This document shows, piece after piece, positions 1 to 10,982 of a stretch of DNA of 64,000 nucleotides. The notes below the pieces were generated by a model. That model ran no database searches. It worked only from the letters and a program-made list of their open reading frames with translations, and was not told the DNA's origin. Positions within the stretch are counted from its first letter, which is position 1; each line of letters starts with the position of its first letter. Position numbers and translations under genes: made by a program. The DNA is taken from assembly GCA_050084985.1 (NCBI GenBank), contig JBITNC010000001.1, positions 15,562,001-15,626,000 of the forward strand, in the 5' to 3' direction. This DNA is from Nageia nagi (lineage: Eukaryota > Pinophyta).

Positions 1-620
1 ACTTGTATATATGTTGGGGAGACTTTTAGACTCTCACATTGGCCCATGACACCCATGTTGGCCCCCTAAATGCTCATGCATGCCTCCTAGACCCATGCAT
101 GCATCCCAAGCTCCACATGGATCATGAGGGAGGCCTAAATACCCATGTTGAGCTTTATATTAATTTTAGGTGCAAATGTTGGGGTATGAGAGGATTGGGT
201 GATGACATTGAAGTGAGATCTAGGCCTAAGAATGCTATATTAGCTCTTGAAGCCTTATTTGCTAGATATACTGATTATTGATATTTATTTATACTTTTCA
301 AAGGATAAGAGCCTTAGCGTAATGCTAAGAAATATATATAGGTGTAACATCTAAGAGGATTATCAGGTTGGGATCCTATTAGTCTACAACTTTGGTGTAG
401 TACCCTAGCCCATTTGGTGGTATTTTGAGGTTGAGCTTCTATCTTTAGTGGTTTCCAGAGTTTGAGGAGGGCTCCTTCGATGGAGAGAAATTATATTATA
501 AGGGAGCAAGACTATCCCACTCATCATTTGTCCGTCCAGCAGAGAGAGATATGTATCATGTCCTAGTTGGCTCCTTGGAGGCCAATGTCTAGCCCTAGGG
601 GCTTGGTATTGTATATTTGA
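1..620 (-). repeat. Fragment of a ~1.2-kb gypsy-type LTR family
   Basis: Read on the minus strand, this stretch resembles the solo LTRs at 50,101-51,292 and 53,387-54,583. The shared blocks are a 'gaaggagcc' segment (its reverse complement lies near 470-490), a following block about an accession-like 'ccatcggatgg' region, and the repeated 'catgttgggg' words at 1-180. One end lies outside the window and the other fades out near 600-900, so ends and TSD cannot be defined. An 80-codon open frame at 39-281 lies in this repeat and has no recognisable domain. Confidence 0.45.
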
Positions 621-1700
621 TCATAATTTATCTTATATACAGTCATTGGGAATTATATCACCATATTTATCTTATGTATGCTTTACTATTGCAATGTTGT
701 GGTGTGATTGTTCATTCTTGCATATTATACCCATACATTGGCATTATGAGATTGTATTGATTGATATCTGCTACATGTAGCCAAATGTTGGTATATTTGC
801 ATTATTGGGGTTTGATTTAGATGCCCTAAGCCTAATGTTGGAGTATACTTGTATATTTTGAGATTTTTGTATTTAATTTTGTAATTGGATATTTCCATGG
901 CCCCATCAACAAAAAATAATTTTCCACCACATGTTTAGTTCTTCAATATTCCCTTTTTGCTATAGGAATTAAAAAAATATTTGGAATTTCCATGTGGCTG
1001 CTCATCATGATTCAAAAGCTTCATGAATTGAGCGAACAAAATTGAAAATACTTGTCCAAAACCCTTAAGTTTGTTAACCATGATCCTTGAAGTCCCCATA
1101 GGCACAACCTAGGTTTCTTATTTTCTCTTGCTTTCTCTATGAACCCTAAAATCATCCCATTTTTAGTGTAATATCTATTTCCATTTTCTCCATTTCCCAT
1201 CTCAACATTTTCACTATTCTCCATTGATTATCCCATCAATTTTTCCATGGTTTCTAGGGCACAAGCACCTCCATTAGCTCTCGCATATCCTATATCCATA
1301 GCTATATCCTCTTAGGGTTTTCATAACACAACATATGTCCTCACAAGATCTCCATATGAATTGACCAAGCCTGCTCGTGACCCAAATCCATTTATATTTT
1401 TATGGATGTGTGTATTTGATTATATATGCATTTTAAACACTTATCTTTAATTACTTGAGCTTTTTGGGAAGTGGATATGAGAACCTAAGATTAATTAAAG
1501 TGGTTTTTCAATTGAAATTAAAATCATATTTAGTGTCATATTTAACAATAAGAAATTAAAGGAAAATGTCAATAATAATATTAAGCTAAATGTCAAAATA
1601 TTAAATAAAATGTCATAAAATTTAGTATTAGAAAATGGAGCAGATAAAAAAAAAAATCACACGTTGATGTTAGTGGCATCATAGATCATTTTTAGACACA
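621..1700. other. Unassigned AT-rich sequence
   Basis: No gene, LTR end or recognisable domain is visible. The only open frame of note (67 codons, minus strand near 1,021-1,224) looks like chance. The segment probably belongs to an old repeat. Confidence 0.4.
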
Positions 1701-2238
1701 TTATGATGTGTTCCCTAACATTAAACATGCTTTTTGTAATAGTGAAGGAAGGTAGTTTGAGGTATGCAGGTATCATTTAATATTGTGTATACACCTAAAA
1801 ATTTCATTTTAACTTAATGAAAATGTTTTATAGACTTTTACGATACTTATATTATCATACCATGACATGTCATATCATGCTAATATGTGATGCAACATTT
1901 CTCAAAGGTTAAATTGATAATATTTTGATACTTAGATAATTTTTACATTGGATCACATTCATTTGGATGCTTTGCTAATCGTCTAGATGATCTTGGAGAC
2001 TCATAGTCATTTGGATGATCCTAATTGTGTTATCTATAAATAAGTGACATGGGCTCCATTTCCAAGATTAACACTTCATTTTCATGAGCACTTTTTGAGT
2101 TCTAAGCATTCTAAGTGCAAAATTCAACTTGTGACATCAACTTTGAACAATTATTTCTTAGGGTTACATCATTATGCTTCATCAAACATCATTCACACCT
2201 CAAGAGCTCCTCCTTCATGAGGATTAAGGTCCTATTAC
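1701..2238 (+). promoter_or_regulatory. Promoter-like segment left of E1, possibly E6 5' LTR
   Basis: A good TATA box (TATAAATA, 2,035-2,042) is followed by about 200 bp of leader-like sequence running up to the E1 insertion point. It resembles the R/U5 part of a plant LTR. It lies on the same side as the E6 gag start at 21,768 once E1, E4 and E5 are removed, so I infer that it belongs to the E6 LTR or leader. No matching LTR is in the window to prove this. Confidence 0.35.
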
Positions 2239-2740
2239 TGAAGGAACTAGCACTAAAAAATAATTTTTGAACAACCAAGATCACATGAAAGCTCAATCTC
2301 ACATCTAAATAACTCAAAATAAGATAATCTCACAAAGATAACTCAAGATGTAAAGTGGTTCCTCTAACTAGGAGTACATCCACTAACTAGATCTCACTTT
2401 ATTCACAAACGTAAATCTCTTACAATTCTCCCAATCTCATCTCTTAAACACTATCATATAACATATCTTTATTCCATAAATTGGCGTGTGATCACAAAGA
2501 GGAAACCTTCTATTTATAGGCCAAAATCCCTCTTTGGATCACCCTTTTATCCAATGTACAATAGCATGACATGCACATCCTTGTACCTAAGGTGCATGCT
2601 CATGACATGGAGTGTAGGACAAGTTGCATTATCATATTCGCTTAAATACTTAAGGTATCAAATGATACCCTTAAGTATTAGTGAATTTACATAGAAGATT
2701 ATTACAAAACCTATACAATAATGCATTATACATTCCAACA
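2239..2740 (-). repeat. E1 3' LTR
   Basis: It starts TGAAGGAACTA and ends CATTCCAACA on the plus strand and matches 10,475-10,977 along its whole length. The reverse complement of TATAAATA lies near 2,511-2,518. A 35-bp near-perfect inverted repeat is at 2,645-2,679. The 68-codon open frame at 2,488-2,694 is part of the LTR and not a gene. Confidence 0.92.
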
Positions 2741-2750
2741 CTCCCCCTTA
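2741..2750 (-). promoter_or_regulatory. E1 polypurine tract
   Basis: CTCCCCCTTA directly abuts the LTR. On the element's own strand this reads TAAGGGGGAG, the plus-strand primer site expected next to the 3' LTR. The same tract precedes the 3' LTRs of E2 and E4 and is present in E3. Confidence 0.85.
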
Positions 2751-3194
2751 ATGCAATATTGGTTTAGAGCAAATAAGAGAGAAGAAAGAGAGAAAGTAAG
2801 AGAGTTTTCTTTCAAACAAATACAATGAAAATGAGAACTTTTTACATATTTGTGAAGTAAGAAAGATCTAGTTTAAAACTCACTACCTTTTCAAATACAA
2901 TCATTAAACACAATTGGGTTTAATTTACATGAAGTAGTCATCCAATTGGAAGTCATGAAGAGTCTTCAAGAGCTTATATACCTGAGGTAAGTAACCTATA
3001 ATCTCAAAGGAACCTGCAAGTCATAAGTAGTTCAAATAATAAGATCAGTTAGATGCAACATATTCATCTCATCAAGGATAGATGAATCACACCAATTGCA
3101 TTATGAACTGATCAATGGTGTACTATAAGTCATCACAAAGATGCCATGCCAAAACTTATAATTACCTACTATATATAAAACATGTGTTGATTAT

Positions 3195-3515
3195 CATTAC
3201 AAAATAGAGCATGCACATACGAGTTCCTCTCATATGGATAATTGAATAGCCCCAAAAGACACATAAGAGTTCCTCACATATGGATAATTGAATAGTGCTA
3301 GATTGATAAAAAATAGAGGATGCACATATGAGTTTTTCACATATGGATAATTGAACAATGCCAAAAGGCACATAAGAGTTCCTCACATATGGATAATTGA
3401 ATAGTGCTAGATTGACCAAAAATAGAGCATGCACATACGAGTTCCTCACATATGGATAACTAAACAATGTTAAAAGACACATAAGAGTTCCTTACACATG
3501 GATAACTGAATAGTA
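3195..3515 (-). repeat. E1 3'-UTR tandem repeat, about six units
   Basis: Units of about 46-63 bp, built around 'gagttcctcacatatgg' followed by 'ataattgaatag', are repeated about six times between the pol stop codon and the polypurine tract. E2 (38,757-38,830) and E3 (55,620-55,700) carry only about two units at the same place, so the array has expanded in E1 or contracted in the others. A 106-codon open frame across the array (3,162-3,482) merely reflects the repeat. Confidence 0.8.
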
Positions 3516-3671
3516 CTATATTGGCTAATCTTTTACTTTAAAAATTTGTACAATAAGTTCCTCACATAGAGCGAACTTACCATGAAGGTGTACAATAAAA
3601 TCAACACTATACAACATAAAATTCTCCTACGGTTGAAGTTATCATCACAAATATGAATTCAACACAAGAAT

Positions 3672-4330
3672 TCAAACTTCACTCCCTCTTAAGGGCAACT
3701 TCACCAACCCAATAGCATCCCTAAGCTTACATAACTGAGCTTCTAGAAGGGGCTTGGTGAAAAAATCAATGGAGTTCAAGGAGGATGGACAATACTCTAT
3801 GTGTATGATACCATCAAGAACCTTCTTCTTAATAAAATGGGCATGGATTTCCACATGTTTTATTTTCTGATGGAATATAAGATTCTTATCCAAAGAATTA
3901 GTTGACTGATTATCTAAAGAAATTAATGATGAGCCACCTTGGTCATACTCAACTTCTTTCAAAAGATGCTTTAGTGAAATGGCTTCCTAGGTTGCAACAA
4001 ATATGGCATAGTATTCAGCTTCTATGGTGGAAAGAGAAATAGTAGGCTACTTCTTGAAAGCCCAAGAGATAACACCTTAACCAATGCTAAACACATATGC
4101 AAAGGTTGATTTCGTATCATCTCTATCTCCCTCATAATCAGAATTTAAGAATCCAAAGAGAACAAATGAGGGCAACTTAGAATACTTAAGAGCAAGATCC
4201 TTCATCCCTACAACATACCTCAAGATTTGCTTAATAGCATTGAGGTGCTCAACATAAGGTTTTTACATGAATCATGCCATCAGATTCACTGCAAAGGCAA
4301 TATTTGGCTTGGATATAGTCAAATACAAAA
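3672..4330 (-). pseudogene. E1 copia RNase H region (end of pol)
   Basis: The last 97 codons of pol are open (3,672-3,962). They contain the conserved copia C-terminus: SLISLDNQSTNSLDKN, then HQKIKHVEIHAHFIKKKV, then NSIDFFTKPLLEAQLCKL, and a natural stop just before the 3' UTR. Upstream the frame is broken, but the 'stiEAEYmA'-type segment around 3,990-4,040 is visible. In Ty1/copia elements this domain removes the RNA strand during reverse transcription. The stop at 3,672 corresponds to the pol stops at about 38,591 in E2 and 55,859 in E3, which fixes the end of the reading frame. Domain limits are approximate. Confidence 0.85.
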
Positions 4331-5280
4331 GACTACCAATTAATTGCCTATAAGCTATAGCATCAACTAACTATAAAGTGAAGCTCAGAGAAATATTAAT
4401 TCCAGAAGAGACTAGGATCATAGTATATCTGCACTCCTCCATTCCAAACTTCTGTAAGATGTTTGATATATACTTAGATTAACTAAGGTAAGTACAATAC
4501 TTGTATTGATACACTTGCATTCCAAGATAGTAGTGCAAGAGACCAAGGCCAGTCATTTCAAATGTTGCTTTAATTTTGAATATGCACTCTTGAATGATTT
4601 CATCATTATTTTTAGTAATCAAAAGATCATCCATATAAAGGAGAAATAAGACCATGTCTTTTCGTTGATTGAGCACATATAGATTGGAGTCAGAAAAATT
4701 CTTGGAGAATCTAATGTCTACAAAGTACCTTAAAATATTTTTGTACTAGGCTTAAGGTGTTTACTTAAGTCCATACAATGACTTCTTTAGCTTGCACACA
4801 AAGGATTATTTACCTTTCATAATGAACCCTTCTAGTTGATTCATGAAGATTTCCACATCTAAGTCACCATTAAGAAATACACTCTTGATGTCAAGTTAAA
4901 ATTTTTTTCATCCTTGAGCTATATAAAGAGCAAGGATAATCCTCATAGTAGGCATATTTGCCATGAGAGTAAAGGTTACCTTATAATCTACATCGTATTT
5001 TTGAGCAAAGCCTTTAGCTACTAACCTTACCTTGTATTTCTCAATATCTTAAACTAAATTGAACTTGACCTTATAGATCTACTTATTTCTAATCACATTC
5101 TTCTCATTAGAATAAGTAATCAAGTTCCAAATTTTATTTTTCATAAGCACCTCATACTCCACTTTCATAGCTTCCATTTAGCACTCATGCTTTGAAGCTT
5201 CTTTGAAGGTTGACGGCTCATGCTTGCTCTCAATCTTAGTAATTAAGGATTTGTTCAAGGTCATGCTCATTATAACCCTT
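4331..5280 (-). pseudogene. E1 copia reverse transcriptase
   Basis: The catalytic box reads FLLYMDDLLI (YMDD at 4,623-4,634) and is intact. It is followed by HYYLGMQVYQ, a typical copia motif. Further upstream in the gene, pieces corresponding to the palm domain ('QlDVKSAFLNGDL'-type and 'KSLYGLKQ'-type segments) can be followed at about 4,760-4,930 despite stops and frame changes. The enzyme copies element RNA into DNA in the virus-like particle. Several stops fall where the related copies have Gln or Trp codons. Not functional as it stands. Confidence 0.85.
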
Positions 5281-5399
5281 TGAGTTGGAGAGTTTTATTC
5301 TCGATATGACTTATCTAGATTAATATCTAACTAACTAGGTGCAACTGAAGAGTTCTCTGGATCATCAACATCCTCATTAGAAGTAGATTCTTTAGGAAA

Positions 5400-6430
5400 T
5401 TCATTGAACTTTACATCCCTTGAAATGAACACTATTTTATAGGATGGAGAGTAGATCCTGTAGCCTCTATGCTAACTATCATAACCCACAAAGATGCATT
5501 TTTTAGCTCTTTTGTCTAACTTCTTCCTTTTTTCAAAAACAATATAGGAGAATGCTTCACAACCAAACACCCTAAGATGAGAAATGTTGGGTTTTCTTCT
5601 TGACCATGCTTCAAAAGAAGTTTTACTCTGAATGGCTTTTATGGGACACCTATTCAAGGTGTAAATAGCAGTGCTCATAGCTTCATTCTATAATAATTTA
5701 GGAAGATTACCCAACATGCATCTAGCCATCTCCATAATTATTTTATTTTTTCTTTCGATAACATCTTTCTACTGAGAAGTGTAAGGAATGGTAAACTACC
5801 TCTTAATTCTATACTTAGCATAATAGTCATTAAATTCATTACTATTATATTCTTCTCCATTATCTGATCTCAACATCTTAATTTTAAGGTTAGTTTGATT
5901 CTCAACAAAGGCTTTAAAAACTTTAAAATTCTCAAAGGTTTGATAAGCATAAAGGTCATCCTACTAAAGTCATCAATGAAAGTTAAGACATAAAGGTCAT
6001 CCTACTAAAGTCATCAATGAAAGTTAAGACGTAAGATGCTCCTCTAAGTAACTTACTTTGAAATGAACCCATCAAATATGAATGCATAAGTTGAAGAGGT
6101 TCAGATGCTCTTATTGCCTTATCTTTTTCAAACTTTTATCTATGCATTTTATAAAAAATGCACTTCTTGCATAGGCTAATCAAAGGAGAAATTGAAGGAA
6201 AACCTTCCACAAGTTCTTGGTCTTTTATGAAATGAATTCTCTTGTGGTTAAGGTGCCCTAAATAATGGTGCCAAAGATTACCTCTAGAACACATATTAGA
6301 AGCAAGACACATCTTTGATGGAACTCGATCCATAATATAGAGGTTATCTTTCATAGATCTTTTAACCAAAGTGGTAAGTCCTTTTTTAATGCATCAAAAT
6401 TGAGAGTTGAACACAAAAGAGTACCTTTTT
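5400..6430 (-). pseudogene. E1 copia integrase (pre-integrase zinc finger and core)
   Basis: The N-terminal HHCC zinc finger is visible as LWHHYLGHLNHKRIHF followed about 30 residues later by LCKKCIFYK (6,136-6,369 open). The core continues towards 5,470, ending in the conserved segment MSTAIYTLNRCPIKAIQSKT and FGCEAFSYIV (5,472-5,678). The integrase joins the cDNA to chromosomal DNA. An exact 41-bp tandem duplication at 5,949-6,030 shifts the frame inside the catalytic core. The pre-integrase/integrase part lies upstream of RT, which is diagnostic of Ty1/copia. Confidence 0.87.
5949..6030. repeat. Exact 41-bp tandem duplication in E1 integrase
   Basis: The 41 bases at 5,949-5,989 are repeated without a mismatch at 5,990-6,030. 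Neither E2 nor E3 has the second copy. 41 is not a multiple of 3, so it breaks the integrase frame. Confidence 0.9.
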
Positions 6431-6526
6431 CTAGCAACTTGGATTATAGAGAGGGTTCATCCTTAACTTAGGAACATAGAGAACATTTTCAAAAACCTTT
6501 CTATGAATCAACACACTCCAAATTCT

Positions 6527-6830
6527 TTAGATTTCAAGGGTAGAGTTATCACCTATCACAATTGCATCTTTTCTATACTTATGAAAGTTCTCAATTTTTT
6601 TCTTTTCAAAGCATAGGTGATTAGTGCAACTAGAGTCAACAATCAAATCAGATGAAAAAGAGCAAGACATGGAGTAGAGTGCTACAACAAAACCAACATG
6701 AATATTCTTCTTTCCTTTGAAGTTCTTTACATTTCCATTACCTTTGAACTTTTCCTCTTTTTTTTTTGTAGCAATCAACTTCTTTGTGACCTTGAATGCC
6801 ATAATAGTTATAATTACCATCAAATTTTTC
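6527..6830 (-). pseudogene. E1 zinc knuckle and aspartic protease region
   Basis: The protease active-site segment reads SSDLIVDSSCTNHLCF, matching the copia consensus VDSGCTNHM with the Gly replaced by Ser. It is followed by VIGDNSTLEI, the usual flap-side motif. Just upstream in another frame lies YGIQGHKEVDCYKK, the remnant of a CCHC nucleic-acid-binding knuckle, with its first cysteines changed to Tyr. The protease would cut the Gag-Pol polyprotein. Degenerate in motif and frame. Confidence 0.82.
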
Positions 6831-7647
6831 TTTAAAATATGAATTATTTGCTTTGCCTTTTCCATCTCTTTGTTGTTGTTACCATTGTTCTTGCTGCTAT
6901 GGTTATTATCTCTATTATTTCTACTGCTATTGTAGCTATTATCTTTTTTTTTCAAACCTTTTGAAGGAAGAAGGATAAGATTTTTTTTTTATGGTTGAAC
7001 TTCTTCTTGAAAGGAGTTTTAATTGCTCCAAGAGCAACATTATTATCCTTAGAAGAAGAAATCAACACCTTATTATTAAAGGTTTTCTCATGTTTCAAAA
7101 GATGCCTAGAAAGGTTCTTAAGGGAGAAGACTCCTTCATCATCAAACCTTATTTTCATAACTATCATAAAGTTTTCAAACATTGAAGAAAGACTTTGAAG
7201 AATGATGAAGACCATGAACTCATCATTGATCCAATTGCATCCATAAGTAACAAGTTAGGTCTTTAGGTTAATGATTTTATTTAAGTATATAGCCACATTT
7301 TCATCTTCCCTTTAACGAGATTGAAGCAACTTTTGGAGAATGGTAAACCTTTTTGAAAATTTTGAATCAAGGTAGATTTGCTTAAGCTTATCCCAAGCTT
7401 CTTTTATCGAGGTTGAAGAGAAAATCATTAGGAGCACATCATCTAAAACTACATGGTAAATAATGAAAGTTACCAACTCATTCTTTGTGTTGTAAGCCCC
7501 TAGTGCCTTCTCATCTATAGGAGGTATAAGGTTCTTATTCACTATTTGCCAAAGCTTCTTTACCTACAATTCAGTTCTTATTTGAGGCTCTCAAATCCTC
7601 AATTTAGAACCATCAAGAATGTGTTTGGATAAAAAGGAGTCTCCCAT
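6831..7647 (-). pseudogene. E1 copia gag
   Basis: The probable start is the ATG at 7,647-7,645, which begins MGDSFLSKHILDGSKLRI; E3 has the same start at 59,667. Stops interrupt the N-terminal part. An open stretch (7,312-7,542) has IKEAWDKLKQIYLDSKF, a standard copia gag (UBN2-type) segment. A second open stretch (6,952-7,215) has FIILQSLSSMFENFM and ends in a basic, Asn-rich linker before the zinc knuckle. Gag forms the virus-like particle. Several stop codons and frame changes make it inactive. Confidence 0.85.
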
Positions 7648-10459
7648 TTGCTACATAATAATGTGAAATAATAAGCATGGTGTTTAATAAACAACATTAT
7701 ATGTTAAGTTTTAACCAATTAAGTAATACATGTTAAATTTATTTAACTAAGACATGCTTGATTTGATTCACTAGTGCAAATGTTTTACAAATCAAATAAT
7801 AACCCATGTACCCAAATACATTTCTCATCTCAAGAACCATAGATGTAGAGTGATATTATTGAGGCCTATTTTATTATTTAAAATTAGGCATTCACCTAGA
7901 TGCCCACACAAGAGGAGCTCAGGTCCTACCAATCCTCAACTAGTTCACCTTGGACAATAAGATAGTTTCAAAACCAAAAGTACTAACTATTTTTTAAGGT
8001 TGCAATATTTATTGGATCGACCAAATTATTAATCTTGATTAGGTTTCAAGTTATCCTCCTCAGTTATCAAGATAATCCCTGAATGGATGTGTAGATATGT
8101 GGTATCACTACACACATACTTTTCCACCTATTGAAGTTAAATCTAGACCAATAAAGGACTTAGGGGTAATTAAGAAGACAAATTTTTTACCACTTGGATC
8201 ATCAAACTTAAAGGCTCCAGTCCGCTTGTCCTCACCTCATGACTCTCCAAATAAGTCATGTTGCGAAATGTACATGTGAATGTATTCATTTTAGGGGGTT
8301 TCTCATATCAATTTTTGCATTTTTATTTGCATAAACAAATAAATCAAAAGATAAAACATGAAGTAAAGAGCATAAATAAAATATCATCCATTTAAAACTT
8401 AAAACCTAAGTGTCCAATGTGTTTTGTTTACTAACCCCTAAAAGACATCTTTACAACATTCCTAATTTTGCACAAGTTAACTTTGCAAAAAAAATGATAA
8501 ATAATTGAGCATAAGCATGTATTAATTCCAAAAAATATATATTGCATAAATTAAATTTGAATAAAGGATAAAGAAGTCCTAAGCATGTAACATTAACTTA
8601 AAAATTTAAGTCCTTAACATGCATTATTAACTTAAAAAATTTAAGTCCTAAGCATGCATTATTTTATCTTAACATAAGAAGTATGCATTATTAAAGTAAA
8701 AAGATTTAGTATACATAGATAAAATTTGAGTAAGAATTTATATAAAATTCCCCCTTCTTTGACTTAAGTATTTATCCCTTAAAGATAGCATACTAGTTTA
8801 CCTTAGCAATTTTTGAGTAGGGGAAAAAAATTGCATGATAACAATTCCTTATTTTTTTAAAAAAAATTGCTAATATAAAATGGCATTCCTCCCCTTAGGT
8901 AACATAAAAAATAAAATATACTTAGGTAATATATTACCTTAAAGTTTCAAGTTTATAATTTTGTCTAAGTAAATTACCATACTTAGAAGTATTTATTAAG
9001 GCAAATAATAAAATTATACTCCCCAAAAAAAATTACCTTCATGTGCCACATTTTTTCAAAAAAGTGGGATAGCTTGTAAGAGTAATGACGCATATATTTA
9101 CTCTAAAGTAATGTGATCATGAAAATGCATTAAATTTAGAGTATAAGTGCATAAAAGAGATGGCTTGCAAGAAAAAAATGCCTATCAAAGAAAGATACAT
9201 TGCTTCTAGAGAGCTTGCAAGAATTAATTGAAAAAAAAAGGAGAACCATGCATATTTAATGCTACTTTTACCAAAGCATTCCAAAAAAATCAAAAATAAA
9301 TGTTTTTAGGTAAAAAAATGACCCCCTTCTTAAATTTATGAGAAAGTGTGCAAGTAAGGAACAAGAAAGAGCAAAGCAAATTTATTTTTGTTTAAGGAGA
9401 GAAAAAAAATAGTGGAGCATCCATCACCAAGCTAGAGTGGGGAGGGATTGGATGCGCCATGCACAGGTCTCAATAGAGCACCAAGTGAATGGTCAGGAAG
9501 GGGAGGAGGCCAGGTAAAACACGATCAGAGGGCCACACAAGAGAGGAGGTCGGGAGCAACATGAAGCAAGAAGCGAAGGATGCAGGGCTAGATGCAATAC
9601 TTGGGTGCATAATGGATGGGTCTTTCATTGCCTAAGAGGGGAAGAGAGAGTAATTGAATTCTCACCTAAAGGTCAAGAAAAGAACAACATGAGGAAAGGA
9701 GTTGGATTCCTACCTAGATGTCACAAAAAGTATAGTGTGAGGAGAGGAGCTGGATTCCTACCTAAAGGAGCTATGCAAAGAGAGATACGTTGCAGATAGA
9801 TGAGACTATTGTGAGAGGGCAAAGGAAAAAGAAATAGGACACAGAGGAGGAAAGGTAACATGTGGAGTGAGGTGCTGCTAGGGAGATACTATCAGAGGTA
9901 AAAAACATGCAGTAAGGAGATGCTTATGGGAGGCCACAAACCAGCAAATGGAGAAGAGGAGTAGTTGAGGGTTTAAAAGAAACACATCAAGCACATTTTC
10001 CAAGTAATTTAGCTCCTCCCACATTCAAGACATAAATACCCCTTCCTTTCATTTTTTTTAAATACATATATATTGTAAAATATATCAAGAAGTAATTTCT
10101 TATTTTAAATAAATCAATTTTCCAAATATTTTGAAAAATAGATAGTAAGCCCTTCCTCAAATTTTCACTTAGTTTGGGTAAAAAATTTGAGTATATAAAA
10201 AAAACTTAACTATAACACATTATTTGCTATATATAAGAAAATGTAACTAACAAAGTAGTGTTAGTAATAATATAGCAGTAATATGTAAGTAAATTTTCTA
10301 CCAACATTTCATCTTATAACATGTTAGTAACTCATGAGGTAAAAAAAAACTTGAAAGAAGGGAGAAAATAATACCTTCAAATATTTTACCTCACCAAAAT
10401 ATATGAAAGAAATAGTGGGATGAACCTTCAAGGATATTGAAGAAAAGCCTTCACACCAT
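7648..10459 (-). other. E1 5' leader, about 2.8 kb
   Basis: This stretch between PBS and gag has no open coding frame. It is AT-rich, with repeated words around 'taatgcatgcttagtactta' (seen here in reverse complement, about 8,560-8,700). E2 has a leader of the same length once E7 is removed, and E3 has a slightly shorter one. The long leader is therefore a property of the family and not a local insertion. Confidence 0.75.
9400..9985. other. GC-rich block in the E1 leader
   Basis: Base composition changes abruptly from A/T runs to G-rich sequence (for example 'gaggaggtcgggagcaac' near 9,543). I see no counterpart to the actual sequence in the E2 or E3 leaders, which have their own GC-rich blocks at a comparable place. 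It contains a short imperfect repeat (GVGFLPR and GAGFLPK in one frame, 9,690-9,770). No host gene could be recognised. Confidence 0.5.
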
Positions 10460-10471
10460 GCTCTGATACCA
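10460..10471 (-). promoter_or_regulatory. E1 primer-binding site
   Basis: GCTCTGATACCA is the reverse complement of TGGTATCAGAGC, complementary to the 3' end of plant initiator tRNA-Met. It sits three bases from the LTR. Confidence 0.9.
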
Positions 10472-10474
10472 ATT

Positions 10475-10977
10475 TGAAGGAACTAACAGTAACAAATAAT
10501 TTCTAAACAACCAAGATCACATGAAAGCTCAATCTCACATCTAAATAACTCAAAATAAGATAATCTCACAAAGATAACTCAAGATGTAAAGTGGTTCCTT
10601 CAACTAGGAGTACATCCATTAACTAGATCTCACTTCATTCATAAACATAAATCTTTTATAATTCTCCTAATCTTATATCATAAGCACTATCCTATAGCAT
10701 AAATTTACTCCATAAATCAGTGTGTGATCACAAAGAGGAAGCCTTCTATTTATAGGCCAAAATCCCTCTTTGGATCACCCTTTTATCCAATGTACAATAG
10801 CATGACATGCACTCCCTTTTACCTAAGGGGCATGCTCATGACATGGAGTGTAGGACAAGTTATATTATCATATTCACGTAAAATACTTAAGGTGTCAAAT
10901 TATACCCTTAAGTATCAGTGAATTTAAATAGAAGATTACTAAAAAACCTTTACAATAATGCATTATACATTCTAACA
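10475..10977 (-). repeat. E1 5' LTR
   Basis: Direct repeat of 2,239-2,740, TG...CA. The promoter TATA box is at 10,747-10,754 (minus strand TATAAATA). The inverted repeat at 10,882-10,916 is partly eroded here. Confidence 0.92.
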
Positions 10978-10982
10978 ATTAT

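Larger units (their letters stand above)
2239..10977 (-). mobile_element. E1: Ty1/copia LTR retrotransposon, complete in structure
   Basis: Two direct LTRs of about 502 bp (2,239-2,740 and 10,475-10,977) begin TG and end CA when read on either strand. They enclose a PBS matching the initiator tRNA-Met type (TGGTATCAGAGC, minus strand), a long leader, decayed gag-pol and a polypurine tract. The flanks ATTAC (2,234-2,238) and ATTAT (10,978-10,982) look like a 5-bp target duplication with one change. By eye the LTRs differ at roughly 10% of positions, so this is an old insertion. The order gag-protease-integrase-RT-RNase H identifies Ty1/copia. All coding parts are broken, so it cannot be autonomous now. 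E2 and E3 are relatives; E2 is closest in LTR sequence. Confidence 0.92.

Noticed and set aside
2488-2694. 68-codon open frame occurring four times in the window (also near 10,724, 25,789 and 39,340)
   Set aside because: It is part of the E1/E2 LTR (promoter and hairpin region) and recurs only because the LTR recurs; it has no protein-like conservation.
6991-7198. Plus-strand frames opposite E1 gag
   Set aside because: Shadows of the minus-strand gag, which has recognisable motifs; the equivalent shadows appear opposite E2 gag.
9605-9799. 65-codon frame with repeated GxGFLP(K/R)
   Set aside because: Short imperfect DNA repeat in the E1 leader; no start context or homologue recognised.
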